Positions 19,862-26,834 of a stretch of DNA of 36,505 nucleotides are shown here, one piece after another; position 1 is the stretch's first letter; every line of letters begins with the position of its first letter. The position numbers and the translations under genes are program-made. This stretch comes from Streptosporangiaceae bacterium (GTDB lineage: Bacteria > Actinomycetota > Actinomycetes > Streptosporangiales > Streptosporangiaceae), in the NCBI GenBank assembly GCA_030041195.1, contig JASHOI010000028.1, forward strand, positions 1-36,505, in the 5' to 3' direction. The notes under the pieces were generated by a model. That model did no database searches. It was not told the origin of the DNA and worked only from the letters and a program-made list of their open reading frames with translations.

Positions 19862-20610
19862 ATGATCCGGGAACGGCGCTGCTTCGCGCCCGCGGGCTGC
19901 GCAAGGACTACGGCACGGGCGAAGGGCTGGTCCGCGCGGTCGACGAGGTCGACCTGGACGTCGGCCGCGGCGAGACCCTGGCCGTGATGGGGCCGAGCGG
20001 GTGCGGGAAGTCAACGCTGCTGCACCTGCTCGGCGGGCTCGACCGGCCCTCGGCCGGCGAGCTGTGGCTGAACGACAGGCGCATCGACGGCCTCGGCGAG
20101 GGCGCGCTCGCCGACCTGCGCCGCCGCGACATCGGTTTTGTGTTCCAGGCCTATCACCTGATGGACGAGCTCACGGCCAGGGAGAACATTGAGCTGCCGG
20201 CGCTGGTGGCCGGGCGCTCACCGCGCCAGGCCCGCTCGCTGGCGCTGGCCCTGCTCGACCGGGTGGGCCTGGCCGACCGGGCTGATCATCTTCCGTCGGC
20301 TCTTTCCGGCGGCCAGCGCCAGCGGGTCGCGATCGCCCGGGCACTGGTCAACGAGCCGCACGTGGTGCTCGCCGATGAGCCGACCGGCAACCTCGACAGC
20401 GCCGCGACCCTCGACGTGCTGCGGCTGTTCGAGGACCTGCACGCCTTGGGGCTGACGCTGGTCATCGTCACCCACGACGAGCGGGTCGCGGGGACCGCCG
20501 ACCGGCTCGTGTCCATGCGCGACGGGGCGCTCACCGACGAGATCCGGCTCACCGGCGGCAGCGGGCGCAACGTCGCTGACCTCTTCGGACTGGAGGAACA
20601 AGATGGGTAA
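19858..20610 (+). CDS. ABC transporter ATP-binding protein (LolD/MacB/FtsE type)
   Basis: 250 residues. Walker A GPSGCGKST is at 45-53, the Q-loop glutamine at 97, signature LSGGQ at 149-153, Walker B 'VVLADEP' with its glutamate at 169-175, and the H-loop histidine at 206 ('VIVTHD'). 'DEPTGNLD' and 'QAYHLMDELTARENIELP' are typical of ATPases that partner MacB/FtsX-fold permeases. It powers the permease encoded next, with which it overlaps by 8 bp. It sits at the cytoplasmic face of the membrane. Confidence 0.97.
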   Translation: MNDPGTALLRARGLRKDYGTGEGLVRAVDEVDLDVGRGETLAVMGPSGCGKSTLLHLLGGLDRPSAGELWLNDRRIDGLGEGALADLRRRDIGFVFQAYHLMDELTARENIELPALVAGRSPRQARSLALALLDRVGLADRADHLPSALSGGQRQRVAIARALVNEPHVVLADEPTGNLDSAATLDVLRLFEDLHALGLTLVIVTHDERVAGTADRLVSMRDGALTDEIRLTGGSGRNVADLFGLEEQDG

Positions 20611-22438
20611 GGCGCTGCTTGTCTACCGCCTGGCAACGCGAGACATCCGGCACCACGCGGCCCAGGCGGTGCTGCTGGTGGTGGCGATCGCCGCGGCGGC
20701 CGCCACGCTCACGATCGCGCTGGCCATGAACGGCGTGACCAGCCGCCCCTACGAGGCGACGCGGGCGGCGACCAAGGGTCCCGACGTCGTGGCCTACCTG
20801 TCGTCCGCGGCGCAGGCCAGGACGCTGGTGCACGCCTCCGGGGTCACGAGTTCCAGCGGGCCATACCCCGTCGCCTACGGCACCATCCGGTTCGACGGCC
20901 GTACCGCGGCGGTCTTCGCGGAGGGGCGCAGCCAGGCGCCGGCCGCTGTCGACCAGCCGGACGTGACGGCCGGGACCTGGGTGCGTCCGGGACGCGTGGT
21001 GCTGGAACGCACGTTTGCCGAAGCGCTCGGCGCCGGGGTCGGCGACGTGGTGACCCTGAACGGCAGGCGCTTCACCGTCGCCGGGATCGCGGTCACCGCC
21101 GCGCAGCCGGCGTACCCGAACCTCTGCGCCGGGTACACCGCGCCGCCCCCCGGCGCATCCGCCAGCGCGTGCCCGCCGTGGTTCAACATCCACACGGCCA
21201 ACGTGGACACCGACGACAGCGGGCAGATCTGGATGACCGATGCCGACGCGGCCGGGCTGGCATCCAAGGCGGATCCGCTGACGACCTACGTCCTCAACCT
21301 GAGGCTCGCCGACCCGGCCGACGCGCAGGCGTTCGCCGACCAGCACTACGATGCCGGCCCGACGTTCGCCACCTGGCAGGGGGTCGCGTCGCTGGACGCA
21401 CGGCTCGTCAAGGACGCGCAAGGGACGCTCAGGCCGGGCGTGCTGCTGCTGGCGCTGCTGGCGATCGCGAGCGTGGCGGTCCTGGTCGGGCGGCGGCTGT
21501 CGGAGTACGCGCCCCGGGTCGGGCTGCTGAAGGCGGTCGGCGGGACGCCGCGACTGGTGGCGGCGATGTTCCTCGCGGAAAACCTCGTCCTGGCGCTGCT
21601 GGCAGCGGTGGCCGGGCTGCTGGCCGGGTGGCTCGCGGCGCCGCTGGTCACCAGCCCCGGCGCCGCCCTGGTCGGGGCGCCGGGCGCGCCATCGCTGACG
21701 GCCGCTACCGTGGCCGAGGTCGTGGGGGTGGCGCTTGCGGTGTCCCTCGCGGCGACCCTCGTCCCGGCCATCCGCGCCGCCCGCACCAGCACCGTCGCCG
21801 CGATCAACGACGTCGCGCGCCCGCCAAAACGGCGCGGCGCGCTGGTCACGATCTCCACCCGGCTGCCCGTCCCGGCACTGTTCGGGCTCCGCCTCGCCGC
21901 CCGGCGGCCCCGCCGTGCGCTGCTGTCGGCGGCGAACGTCGCGGTCACGGTCATGGGCATCGTGGCGGTGCTGTCCTTCCACGCCGACGTCGACAGCAAG
22001 CTCGGCGGGGCGTCGTCGCTGACCGCCGGCGGGCTGTCCGACCCGGTCGTCACGCGGGACGAGCAGATGCTCGCGGTCATCACGGTCATGCTGGTCCTGC
22101 TCGCGGCGCTCAACGCGATCTTCACCACGTGGGCAACCGTCACCGACGCGCGCCGCGCCTCGGCGCTCATCCGCGCGCTCGGTGCACGGGTCAGGCAGGT
22201 CAGCACCGGGCTGGTGGTCACGCAGGTGCTCTCGGCTGTGCCCGGCGCCATCGTCGGCATCCCGCTCGGTCTCCTGCTGTTCCACGCCGCGGTCCACGGC
22301 GGAACCCAGGCGCCTGCGCTCTGGCTCGCCGGAACGCTGATCGGGGCCGTGCTCGTGATGGCCGGCCTCACCCTCATCCCGGCACGGATCGGGGCTCGCC
22401 ACCCGGTGGCCGAGGTACTCCAGGCGGAGGCGGCCTGA
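20603..22438 (+). CDS. ABC transporter permease, FtsX/MacB fold
   Basis: 611 residues. An N-terminal membrane helix ('AAQAVLLVVAIAAAAATLTI') is followed by an extracytoplasmic domain (about 50-270). A first FtsX-type block has 'AIASVAVLVGRRLSEYAPRV', 'GLLKAVGGTPRLVAAMF' and two more helices. A second FtsX block at about 430-600 contains 'RRASALIRALGARVRQVSTG' and 'AVPGAIVGIPLGLLLF'. Such type VII ABC systems do mechanical work on, or export, peptides, lipids or antibiotics rather than using a classical transmembrane channel. It is co-translated with the ATPase. The only four-cysteine-free feature of note is a C-x18-C pair in the outer domain ('LCAGYTAP', 'SACPPW') that may form a disulfide. 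Confidence 0.93.
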   Translation: MGKALLVYRLATRDIRHHAAQAVLLVVAIAAAAATLTIALAMNGVTSRPYEATRAATKGPDVVAYLSSAAQARTLVHASGVTSSSGPYPVAYGTIRFDGRTAAVFAEGRSQAPAAVDQPDVTAGTWVRPGRVVLERTFAEALGAGVGDVVTLNGRRFTVAGIAVTAAQPAYPNLCAGYTAPPPGASASACPPWFNIHTANVDTDDSGQIWMTDADAAGLASKADPLTTYVLNLRLADPADAQAFADQHYDAGPTFATWQGVASLDARLVKDAQGTLRPGVLLLALLAIASVAVLVGRRLSEYAPRVGLLKAVGGTPRLVAAMFLAENLVLALLAAVAGLLAGWLAAPLVTSPGAALVGAPGAPSLTAATVAEVVGVALAVSLAATLVPAIRAARTSTVAAINDVARPPKRRGALVTISTRLPVPALFGLRLAARRPRRALLSAANVAVTVMGIVAVLSFHADVDSKLGGASSLTAGGLSDPVVTRDEQMLAVITVMLVLLAALNAIFTTWATVTDARRASALIRALGARVRQVSTGLVVTQVLSAVPGAIVGIPLGLLLFHAAVHGGTQAPALWLAGTLIGAVLVMAGLTLIPARIGARHPVAEVLQAEAA

Positions 22439-22441
22439 CCA

Positions 22442-22457
22442 GGCGGCCGCGGCCGCC
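22442..22457 (+). terminator. Possible terminator hairpin after the ABC operon
   Basis: GGCGGCCGCGGCCGCC is a perfect 16-bp palindrome (stem six, loop CGCG) starting 4 bp after the permease stop codon. No T-run follows, so intrinsic termination is only suggested. Confidence 0.35.
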
Positions 22458-22529
22458 CATTGCCTACCTCGGGGGGAGGGTGCAGGGTGTGACCAGCGTG
22501 CACGCCGGGCCGAGCGGACGGAGGGGTCG

Positions 22530-23414
22530 TTGTTCCCGCTGATCGCCGTGGTGGCAGCGCTGGGCTCCTCGCTGGCGTACGCGGTGACGGCCGTCACCGA
22601 GCAGCTCAGCACCAAGCGAGTCCAGCGCCGCCGCGCGCTGTCGCCTGAACTGCTGCTGGACCTGCTCAGGCAGCCGCTGTGGCTGGCGGGAATCGCCGCG
22701 AACGTGGCCAGCTTCGCCCTGCAGGTCGTCGCGCTGCGATTCGGGCCGCTCGCGCTGGTCGAGCCGATCCTGGTGTGCGACCTGATATTCGCCGGCCTGA
22801 TCAGCGCGGCGCTGCGAAAGCACGTGGACCTGGTTATCGGCGCGGGAGTCGTCGCGTGCGCGGGCGGGGTGGCCGGGTTCCTGTTCATCGCCCGGCCGTC
22901 GGCCGGGCGGCAGACCATCGGCTTCATCGAGGTGCTGCCGCTGCTGGCCGGGTTCGTGGCGGTGCTGGCCGGCTGCCTGGCCCTGGCCCGGTGGAACCGG
23001 ACAGTGCGGCCGCTCGCGCTCGCACTGGCCTGCGGTGCCGCCTTCGCGGTCACGGACTTCTCGATCAAGCTCGTGACCGCCGAACTCACCCACGGACTGG
23101 CCGGTCTTTTCACCCACTGGCCGCTCTACGCCGTCGCCATCGCCGGCCCGATCGGCTTCGTGCTCAACCAGAACGCGTTCCAGGCGGGAATCCTGCTCGC
23201 GCCGGTCCTGGCCATCATCACCATCACCGACACGATCGGCGACGTCGGGCTGGCCTGGCTCTTGCTGGATGAGAAACTCGCCAGCGGCCCGGCGGCGATC
23301 GCGGGTCAGGCAGTGTCGCTGCTCGTGATGGCGGTCGGGATCGTCGTCCTCGCCCGCCGATCCCCCCAGGCCGCCCGGCAGCAGCGTCCGGCCGTTAATA
23401 CTTCCGGAAAGTGA
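22530..23414 (+). CDS. DMT-superfamily (EamA-like) transporter
   Basis: 294 residues, about nine to ten hydrophobic segments arranged as two EamA-like halves: 'LALVEPILVCDLIFAGLISA' ends helix 4 of the first half and 'LAPVLAIITITDTIGDVGLA' is the equivalent place in the second half. Such proteins are often annotated DMT family transporter and export small metabolites. TTG 22530 is taken as start: GGAGGGG lies 3-5 nt upstream and the first helix begins at residue 3. The tail is polar and basic. It may be expressed separately from the ABC operon, 91 bp upstream. Confidence 0.82.
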   Translation: MFPLIAVVAALGSSLAYAVTAVTEQLSTKRVQRRRALSPELLLDLLRQPLWLAGIAANVASFALQVVALRFGPLALVEPILVCDLIFAGLISAALRKHVDLVIGAGVVACAGGVAGFLFIARPSAGRQTIGFIEVLPLLAGFVAVLAGCLALARWNRTVRPLALALACGAAFAVTDFSIKLVTAELTHGLAGLFTHWPLYAVAIAGPIGFVLNQNAFQAGILLAPVLAIITITDTIGDVGLAWLLLDEKLASGPAAIAGQAVSLLVMAVGIVVLARRSPQAARQQRPAVNTSGK

Positions 23415-23457
23415 CCGAGCCGCCGGCCGGCTCGGGGTACCGGGTGGTCGCGCCGGA

Positions 23458-23766
23458 TCAGATCGGGCTGGGATCAGGATCGCTGCACAGTGCCAGGTCT
23501 TCACTGAGCCGTGCCAAGAGCGGCTCGCAAGCCAGCCTCGACGCGGCGCAGAGCAAGTGCCGTGATCCGCCGACATCCGCTCGCGCTTCGTCGTCGTCGA
23601 TCGTCTCGATATCGTCGCAGGAACCCAGCCTGTCATGGCTTGCCCTGGCCCTAGGGCACCGTCGGTGCCACGACTTTGACGTGAGAGCGCCGGCAACCGA
23701 AACGGAACTTATCGCGGCGTCCGCGGCTGCTCCCAGAATCCGCGCAATCCAGGCATAAGTCCTCAT
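23458..23766 (-). CDS. Possible small hypothetical protein A (shares a motif with the frame at 23940)
   Basis: 102 residues from ATG 23766. Composition is balanced, with an acidic centre ('DDIETIDDDEARADVGG') and a C-terminal helix 'HLLCAASRLACEPLLARLSE'. The core C-x2-SRLA-x-E-x-LL-x-RL is also present in the divergent small frame at 23940-24176, encoded there with different synonymous codons. This argues that both are real. No family is recognised and no good ribosome site is seen. It ends 43 bp from the convergent DMT gene. Confidence 0.35.
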   Translation of the reverse strand: MRTYAWIARILGAAADAAISSVSVAGALTSKSWHRRCPRARASHDRLGSCDDIETIDDDEARADVGGSRHLLCAASRLACEPLLARLSEDLALCSDPDPSPI

Positions 23767-23778
23767 GATCGGGTTAAC

Positions 23779-23838
23779 GGGGAATCCTGTCAGTCGTATT
23801 GACTGACGCGATTCCCCACTCTGACAGGATTCCCCACT
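23779..23838. repeat. Array of three GATTCCCC elements, inverted and direct
   Basis: GGGGAATCCTGTCAGTC (23779-23795) pairs with GACTGACGCGATTCCCC (23801-23817) around GTATT, with 15 of 17 positions matched. A third element, CTGACAGGATTCCCC (23821-23835), is the exact reverse complement of 23779-23793. Elements two and three are also direct repeats with an 18-bp period (GATTCCCCACT at 23810-23820 and 23828-23838). The array lies between two divergent small frames at the edge of a less GC-rich segment. It could be an operator, a recombination site or a mobile-element end. Confidence 0.75.
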
Positions 23839-23939
23839 AATTGACCGGCGCCATCCCAGGACGCTCCGGGAACATCAGCGTGCCCACCGTTCCGTTCCGG
23901 ACAAAAGCTTAGGGTGCCGTGCGGAAGCCAAAATAAAAT

Positions 23940-24176
23940 TTGGACCATCGCCCGCATCTGACCAGCTCATCTGCTGATGGGCGGGTGGTAGTCTGCGGCA
24001 TCAGCCGATTAGCAAGCGAGACGCTGCTGCGGCGCTTATTGGCCTTTCAGTTTCAGGGAGAATGCTGCGCCGAATGTGTACCAGAAGCGGCACCAGCGAC
24101 TCTGCAGAATTGCGAGCGATTGCCTAGGCGGCTGGCGCGGGTCAAGGCAACTGATGCAGATGCGGACAGCAACTGA
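23940..24176 (+). CDS. Possible small hypothetical protein B upstream of the PASTA lipoprotein
   Basis: Up to 78 residues from TTG 23940, though a GTG start near 23985 is possible. 'GRVVVCGISRLASETLLRRL' resembles the C-terminal helix of frame A; further on there are cysteine pairs ('GECCAECV', 'LQNCERL'). The stop TGA at 24174-24176 overlaps the GAGGAG ribosome site of the PASTA gene, as expected in an operon. No family is recognised; codon use is less GC-biased than in flanking genes. It could also be a gene remnant. Confidence 0.35.
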   Translation: MDHRPHLTSSSADGRVVVCGISRLASETLLRRLLAFQFQGECCAECVPEAAPATLQNCERLPRRLARVKATDADADSN

Positions 24177-24186
24177 GGAGACGACC

Positions 24187-24840
24187 GTGCACCTGCGGTG
24201 GAAGCGCCCCGCCGGTCAAGCGAGATCACGCCCGACGGGTCGCGGCACCAGACAGCCCTGGGCCCGGCGCGCTAGAGCCATCCCGCCTGCAATCGCTTTT
24301 AGCGTGGCGATAGCGTCGTGCGGTATATCCAACGGCTTAGCAAGCGGGCGGAACGCGAGCCGAACCGGGGTCACCTCAACGATTAGGCCTTCCAGTGGGT
24401 CGGTCCCGGCCACTGGGCCTTCTAGCGGGTCGGTCCCGGCCACTGGGCCTTCTAGCGGGCCCGTCTCAACTGCTAAGCGTTCTGGCGGGTCCGTCCCAAC
24501 GGGTCCAACGTCAGCAGGATCGGCAATCGGTAAGCCCGCCTCGAGGAGAATCGCCGTGCCCTCAATCATTAACCAGGCTCCGGCGCAGGCGGTGATCGTC
24601 CTCAGTCAGGTCGGCTTGCGGCTCGGGATGACGAAAGGTGAACATACAGCCGAGGTCGAGTCCGGTCTCATCATCCAGTCGGTTCCAAGTGCGGGCACGC
24701 TTGTCGAACCCCACTCGCAGATCAGTATCGTTGTCTCCTTGGGTTGCCTCTGCTCGCGTCCCCCGCCCGTCACGCCGACGAGGCCCCAACCCATCCCCTG
24801 GCCGGCGGGACTCGGCCCGTCACCTTTGGGATCCCCATGA
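24187..24840 (+). CDS. PASTA-domain lipoprotein
   Basis: 217 residues from GTG 24187, fixed by GAGGAG (24175-24180) 6 nt upstream. A long basic n-region (Arg-rich, 1-28) precedes a hydrophobic stretch and lipobox 'FSVAIASC', so lipid anchoring is likely. Residues about 65-115 are a Ser/Pro/Gly linker built from near-identical ten-residue units ('GPSSGSVPAT'). Residues about 122-186 are one PASTA domain: 'VPSIINQAPAQAVIVLSQVG' at the start and 'VESGLIIQSVPSAGTLVEPH' near the end. PASTA domains bind peptidoglycan or beta-lactams in serine/threonine kinases and penicillin-binding proteins. Here the domain stands alone without kinase or transpeptidase. The tail is Pro-rich. It is probably a cell-wall-facing sensor or anchor (inferred). 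Confidence 0.75.
   Translation: MHLRWKRPAGQARSRPTGRGTRQPWARRARAIPPAIAFSVAIASCGISNGLASGRNASRTGVTSTIRPSSGSVPATGPSSGSVPATGPSSGPVSTAKRSGGSVPTGPTSAGSAIGKPASRRIAVPSIINQAPAQAVIVLSQVGLRLGMTKGEHTAEVESGLIIQSVPSAGTLVEPHSQISIVVSLGCLCSRPPPVTPTRPQPIPWPAGLGPSPLGSP
24386..24505 (+). repeat. Four 30-bp tandem repeats inside the PASTA lipoprotein gene
   Basis: Units begin at 24386, 24416, 24446 and 24476. Units 1 and 2 differ at only two positions; units 3 and 4 are more diverged. Each adds ten residues to the Ser/Pro linker, so the frame is kept when units are gained or lost. Confidence 0.85.
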
Positions 24841-24979
24841 TCCCCCAGGCCGGTTGGCCGCACACGATCAATAGCAAGCATTCAGGACGGCCGTGGTCGG
24901 CAGAGGCTGTGGTGGAGGTGATAGGTGCTGTTATGGCTCAGATTCGGCTGCCAGCGGGCGCTTTGCAGGTGCCGAAGCC

Positions 24980-26011
24980 ATGACCCGCTTTACCGATCCA
25001 GCGGCAGTCGACGGTGTCCCCAAGGGCGTCAGCTCACCTGGAGCGTCAGCAGTTCCAAACCAGCGGGACCTTCCGCGTAAACGCACGTCCTATCGTTCCG
25101 AATCCCCGCAGAGTGGCAGGCTGATTTTCGCGAAGATCGGTGCCCTCGCCGCTGTCTCAGTCATATTCTTTGCCCTAGGATTCCGGACTGAGCCCGCCGC
25201 GGGTGGGCCACCTGAGATCCCTGGCGCTCCGGCCCTCGTTTTGGCTTTCAATCCCCTTCCCCGCACGTTAGTGCCAGGAAGCCTGTCGGTTTACTCTTAC
25301 CTCAGGCAACTTTCGAGTGAGCGTGCACGGCTGACATTGGAAGTATATGGCAACTTCCGCGCCCGCGTGTCGCCGATAGCGTGGACCCTTGATGTAATGG
25401 GATTCAGCGGCTACAACTGTAAGCCCCGGCCCGCGCCGGTCCCCTCGGAAAGGATATCGGGCCCTGTCTCCGCCAGAGCAGCAGGCTATGTGATCAAGGG
25501 ATCATCGAGTGGCGTACCGCCAGGCCAGACACGAGATCAGCCGTTTCTTTTCGTGCGCTTCTGCTGGCAACGGAGCTCACCGATCGTGTCAAGCGGCTCA
25601 TATTTGTCGGCGGAGTTGCCGCGAGTAACATTGGCAGAAGGAACAGGGACCGTGACGCGCACTCTGCAGCTGCCAGGAGAAACCTTGTCGCAGTATACCT
25701 TGCAGGGCGGAGTGTCTCCCGGCGCAATGAACGGCACACAATGGGTGTGGAAGAGTGCCTTGAGCAATAACCTCGATAGTCAGGCTAGCGCGCCCATACC
25801 GGTCATTGCGGCGAGCATTGCAGGGCTCCAGCAAGATAATCATCGGGCATTTCTCTCTGGAATCTTTTTCGGCGTTGCTGGTGCCGCGTTGGTGACCTTG
25901 ATACCTGAATCCTTCGGCGCAGCTGGCCGGAGGAGAGAGGCCGGGGAAGAACGTGAACAGCCCTCGGTCGCGCCCGAGTGCCCGCTACCTCGCGCGACGC
26001 GCGGCTCCTGA
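24980..26011 (+). CDS. Two-helix membrane protein of unknown family
   Basis: 343 residues from ATG 24980 with only a weak ribosome site. A basic N-terminal tail (1-45) leads into helix 'IFAKIGALAAVSVIFFALGF' (about 49-68). A roughly 220-residue extracytoplasmic beta-rich region with two cysteines ('GYNCKPRPAPVP', 'RFCWQRSS') follows, then helix 'FLSGIFFGVAGAALVTLI' (about 298-315) and a charged cytoplasmic tail. Both ends would be inside. It resembles in layout, not clearly in sequence, the lipobox/C-anchor protein at 10636-11463. It lies 139 bp after the PASTA lipoprotein on the same strand and may work with it at the cell envelope. Codon use is visibly less GC-rich than in flanking genes. 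Family not recognised. Confidence 0.7.
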   Translation: MTRFTDPAAVDGVPKGVSSPGASAVPNQRDLPRKRTSYRSESPQSGRLIFAKIGALAAVSVIFFALGFRTEPAAGGPPEIPGAPALVLAFNPLPRTLVPGSLSVYSYLRQLSSERARLTLEVYGNFRARVSPIAWTLDVMGFSGYNCKPRPAPVPSERISGPVSARAAGYVIKGSSSGVPPGQTRDQPFLFVRFCWQRSSPIVSSGSYLSAELPRVTLAEGTGTVTRTLQLPGETLSQYTLQGGVSPGAMNGTQWVWKSALSNNLDSQASAPIPVIAASIAGLQQDNHRAFLSGIFFGVAGAALVTLIPESFGAAGRRREAGEEREQPSVAPECPLPRATRGS

Positions 26012-26404
26012 TCGGCGTTTGCCAGTGCCGGCAGCCGCCGGTTCGGAATCGAGCCTCGCAAGGATTCCGCGGGCAACGCTGACAAGCTCGTCCGGCCGGC
26101 TCAGCAGATCCCGGTCAACAGCCTCATATATCCAGTGACGGTCCTGGCGAGTGCGGAAGCGAAACTCACCCTCCCACGCGGCGGCGAAGAGCAGGCCGCG
26201 CCGGTAGAAGCCCCAGCCGCTGAACACGCGCCGGACCTCTAGCCCCTCGATGGCACCAAGAGCGTCCTCGGCGTCGATGCGGATCTCGTCCTCGACCCGG
26301 CCCACAAACGTCAGGTTACCGTCGACTGACCGCCGGGCTGCTGCACACGGGCCTGCTCGACGAGTTGCGGGCAAGCTGACACACAGGTCCTGACAATTCC
26401 TCAA
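25985..26404 (-). CDS. TfoX N-terminal-domain-like small protein
   Basis: 139 residues if translated from TTG 26404, which overlaps the MerR stop (TTGA). The central region 'LEVRRVFSGWGFYRRGLLFA' followed by 'EGEFRFRTR' matches the TfoX/Sxy N-terminal pattern (R-x-hFGG-x-GhY-x-x-G-hhFA), and 'LSRPDELVSVARGILARL' the terminal helix. The first 35 residues look unlike the family and may come from a wrong start or a damaged 5' end. In enterobacteria TfoX controls competence; actinobacterial single-domain members have no known role. It overlaps the convergent membrane-protein gene by 27 bp. Confidence 0.55.
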   Translation of the reverse strand: MRNCQDLCVSLPATRRAGPCAAARRSVDGNLTFVGRVEDEIRIDAEDALGAIEGLEVRRVFSGWGFYRRGLLFAAAWEGEFRFRTRQDRHWIYEAVDRDLLSRPDELVSVARGILARLDSEPAAAGTGKRRSGAARRAR

Positions 26405-26778
26405 GCGCCGTTCTCATCGGGGCCGGCGCGGACGGCGTTGAGGTAGCGGGTGATCGCGTCGCGGTTCCTGGTGATGCACTGGATGCGTGCGTCGAGTTGC
26501 TCGCGGTGGTGTTCGAGCGCGTTGATGAGTTCCTTTGCCGGGCCGGTGACGTGGATGGTATCGGGGTTGTCCAGGAGGGGAAGGATGTCCTTGATGATCG
26601 CGGTGGGGATGCCGGCGTCGATGAGACCCCGGATCTGGGTCACCCGCTGGATGGCCTGCGGGTCGTAATCCCGGTAGCCGTTCGCTGATCGATCTGAGCT
26701 GATCAGTCCCTGTTCTTCGTAGTAGCGCAGCCGCCGGGCGGCTATGCCGGTGCGCCTGGCCAGTTCCCCGATCCGCAT
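26401..26778 (-). CDS. MerR-family transcriptional regulator
   Basis: 125 residues. 'MRIGELARRTGIAARRLRYY' is the MerR N-terminal helix-turn-helix start, followed by 'EEQGLISSDRSANGYRDYDP' (wing) and a long C-terminal dimerisation helix ('NALEHHREQLDARIQCITRN'). ATG 26778 is selected because the domain begins there and AGGAG lies upstream. There is a single cysteine in the helix and no metal-binding loop, so metal sensing is unlikely. It diverges from the broken MFS gene, with a TGACAC/GTTTCA inverted repeat between them. Confidence 0.92.
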   Translation of the reverse strand: MRIGELARRTGIAARRLRYYEEQGLISSDRSANGYRDYDPQAIQRVTQIRGLIDAGIPTAIIKDILPLLDNPDTIHVTGPAKELINALEHHREQLDARIQCITRNRDAITRYLNAVRAGPDENGA

Positions 26779-26802
26779 CGTGGCTCCTCGCAGGGCTTTC
26801 CC

Positions 26803-26824
26803 TGACACTAACGCGAATGTTTCA
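26803..26824. promoter_or_regulatory. Probable MerR operator in the MFS promoter
   Basis: TGACAC (26803-26808) and GTTTCA (26819-26824) form an imperfect inverted repeat across 22 bp, with TAACGCGAAT between. MerR proteins bind such elements inside long-spacer promoters and untwist them. The element covers the ATG at 26817, which is why the later ATG 26835 is preferred as the MFS start. Confidence 0.45.
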
Positions 26825-26834
26825 CGATGGCGTC

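Noticed and set aside
20549..23113. Very long minus-strand open frame opposite the ABC permease and DMT genes
   Set aside because: It is Arg/Pro/His/Asp-rich with no recognisable domain and mirrors the codons of the real plus-strand genes, a known effect of high GC.
23779..23838. Repeat array as CRISPR or as a simple intrinsic terminator
   Set aside because: There are only three elements, one inverted, with no uniform spacers; no T-run follows, and a third direct copy is not needed for a terminator.
24386..24505. Tandem repeats as a CRISPR array
   Set aside because: Units are directly adjacent without spacers, lie in frame in a coding linker, and have no cas gene nearby.
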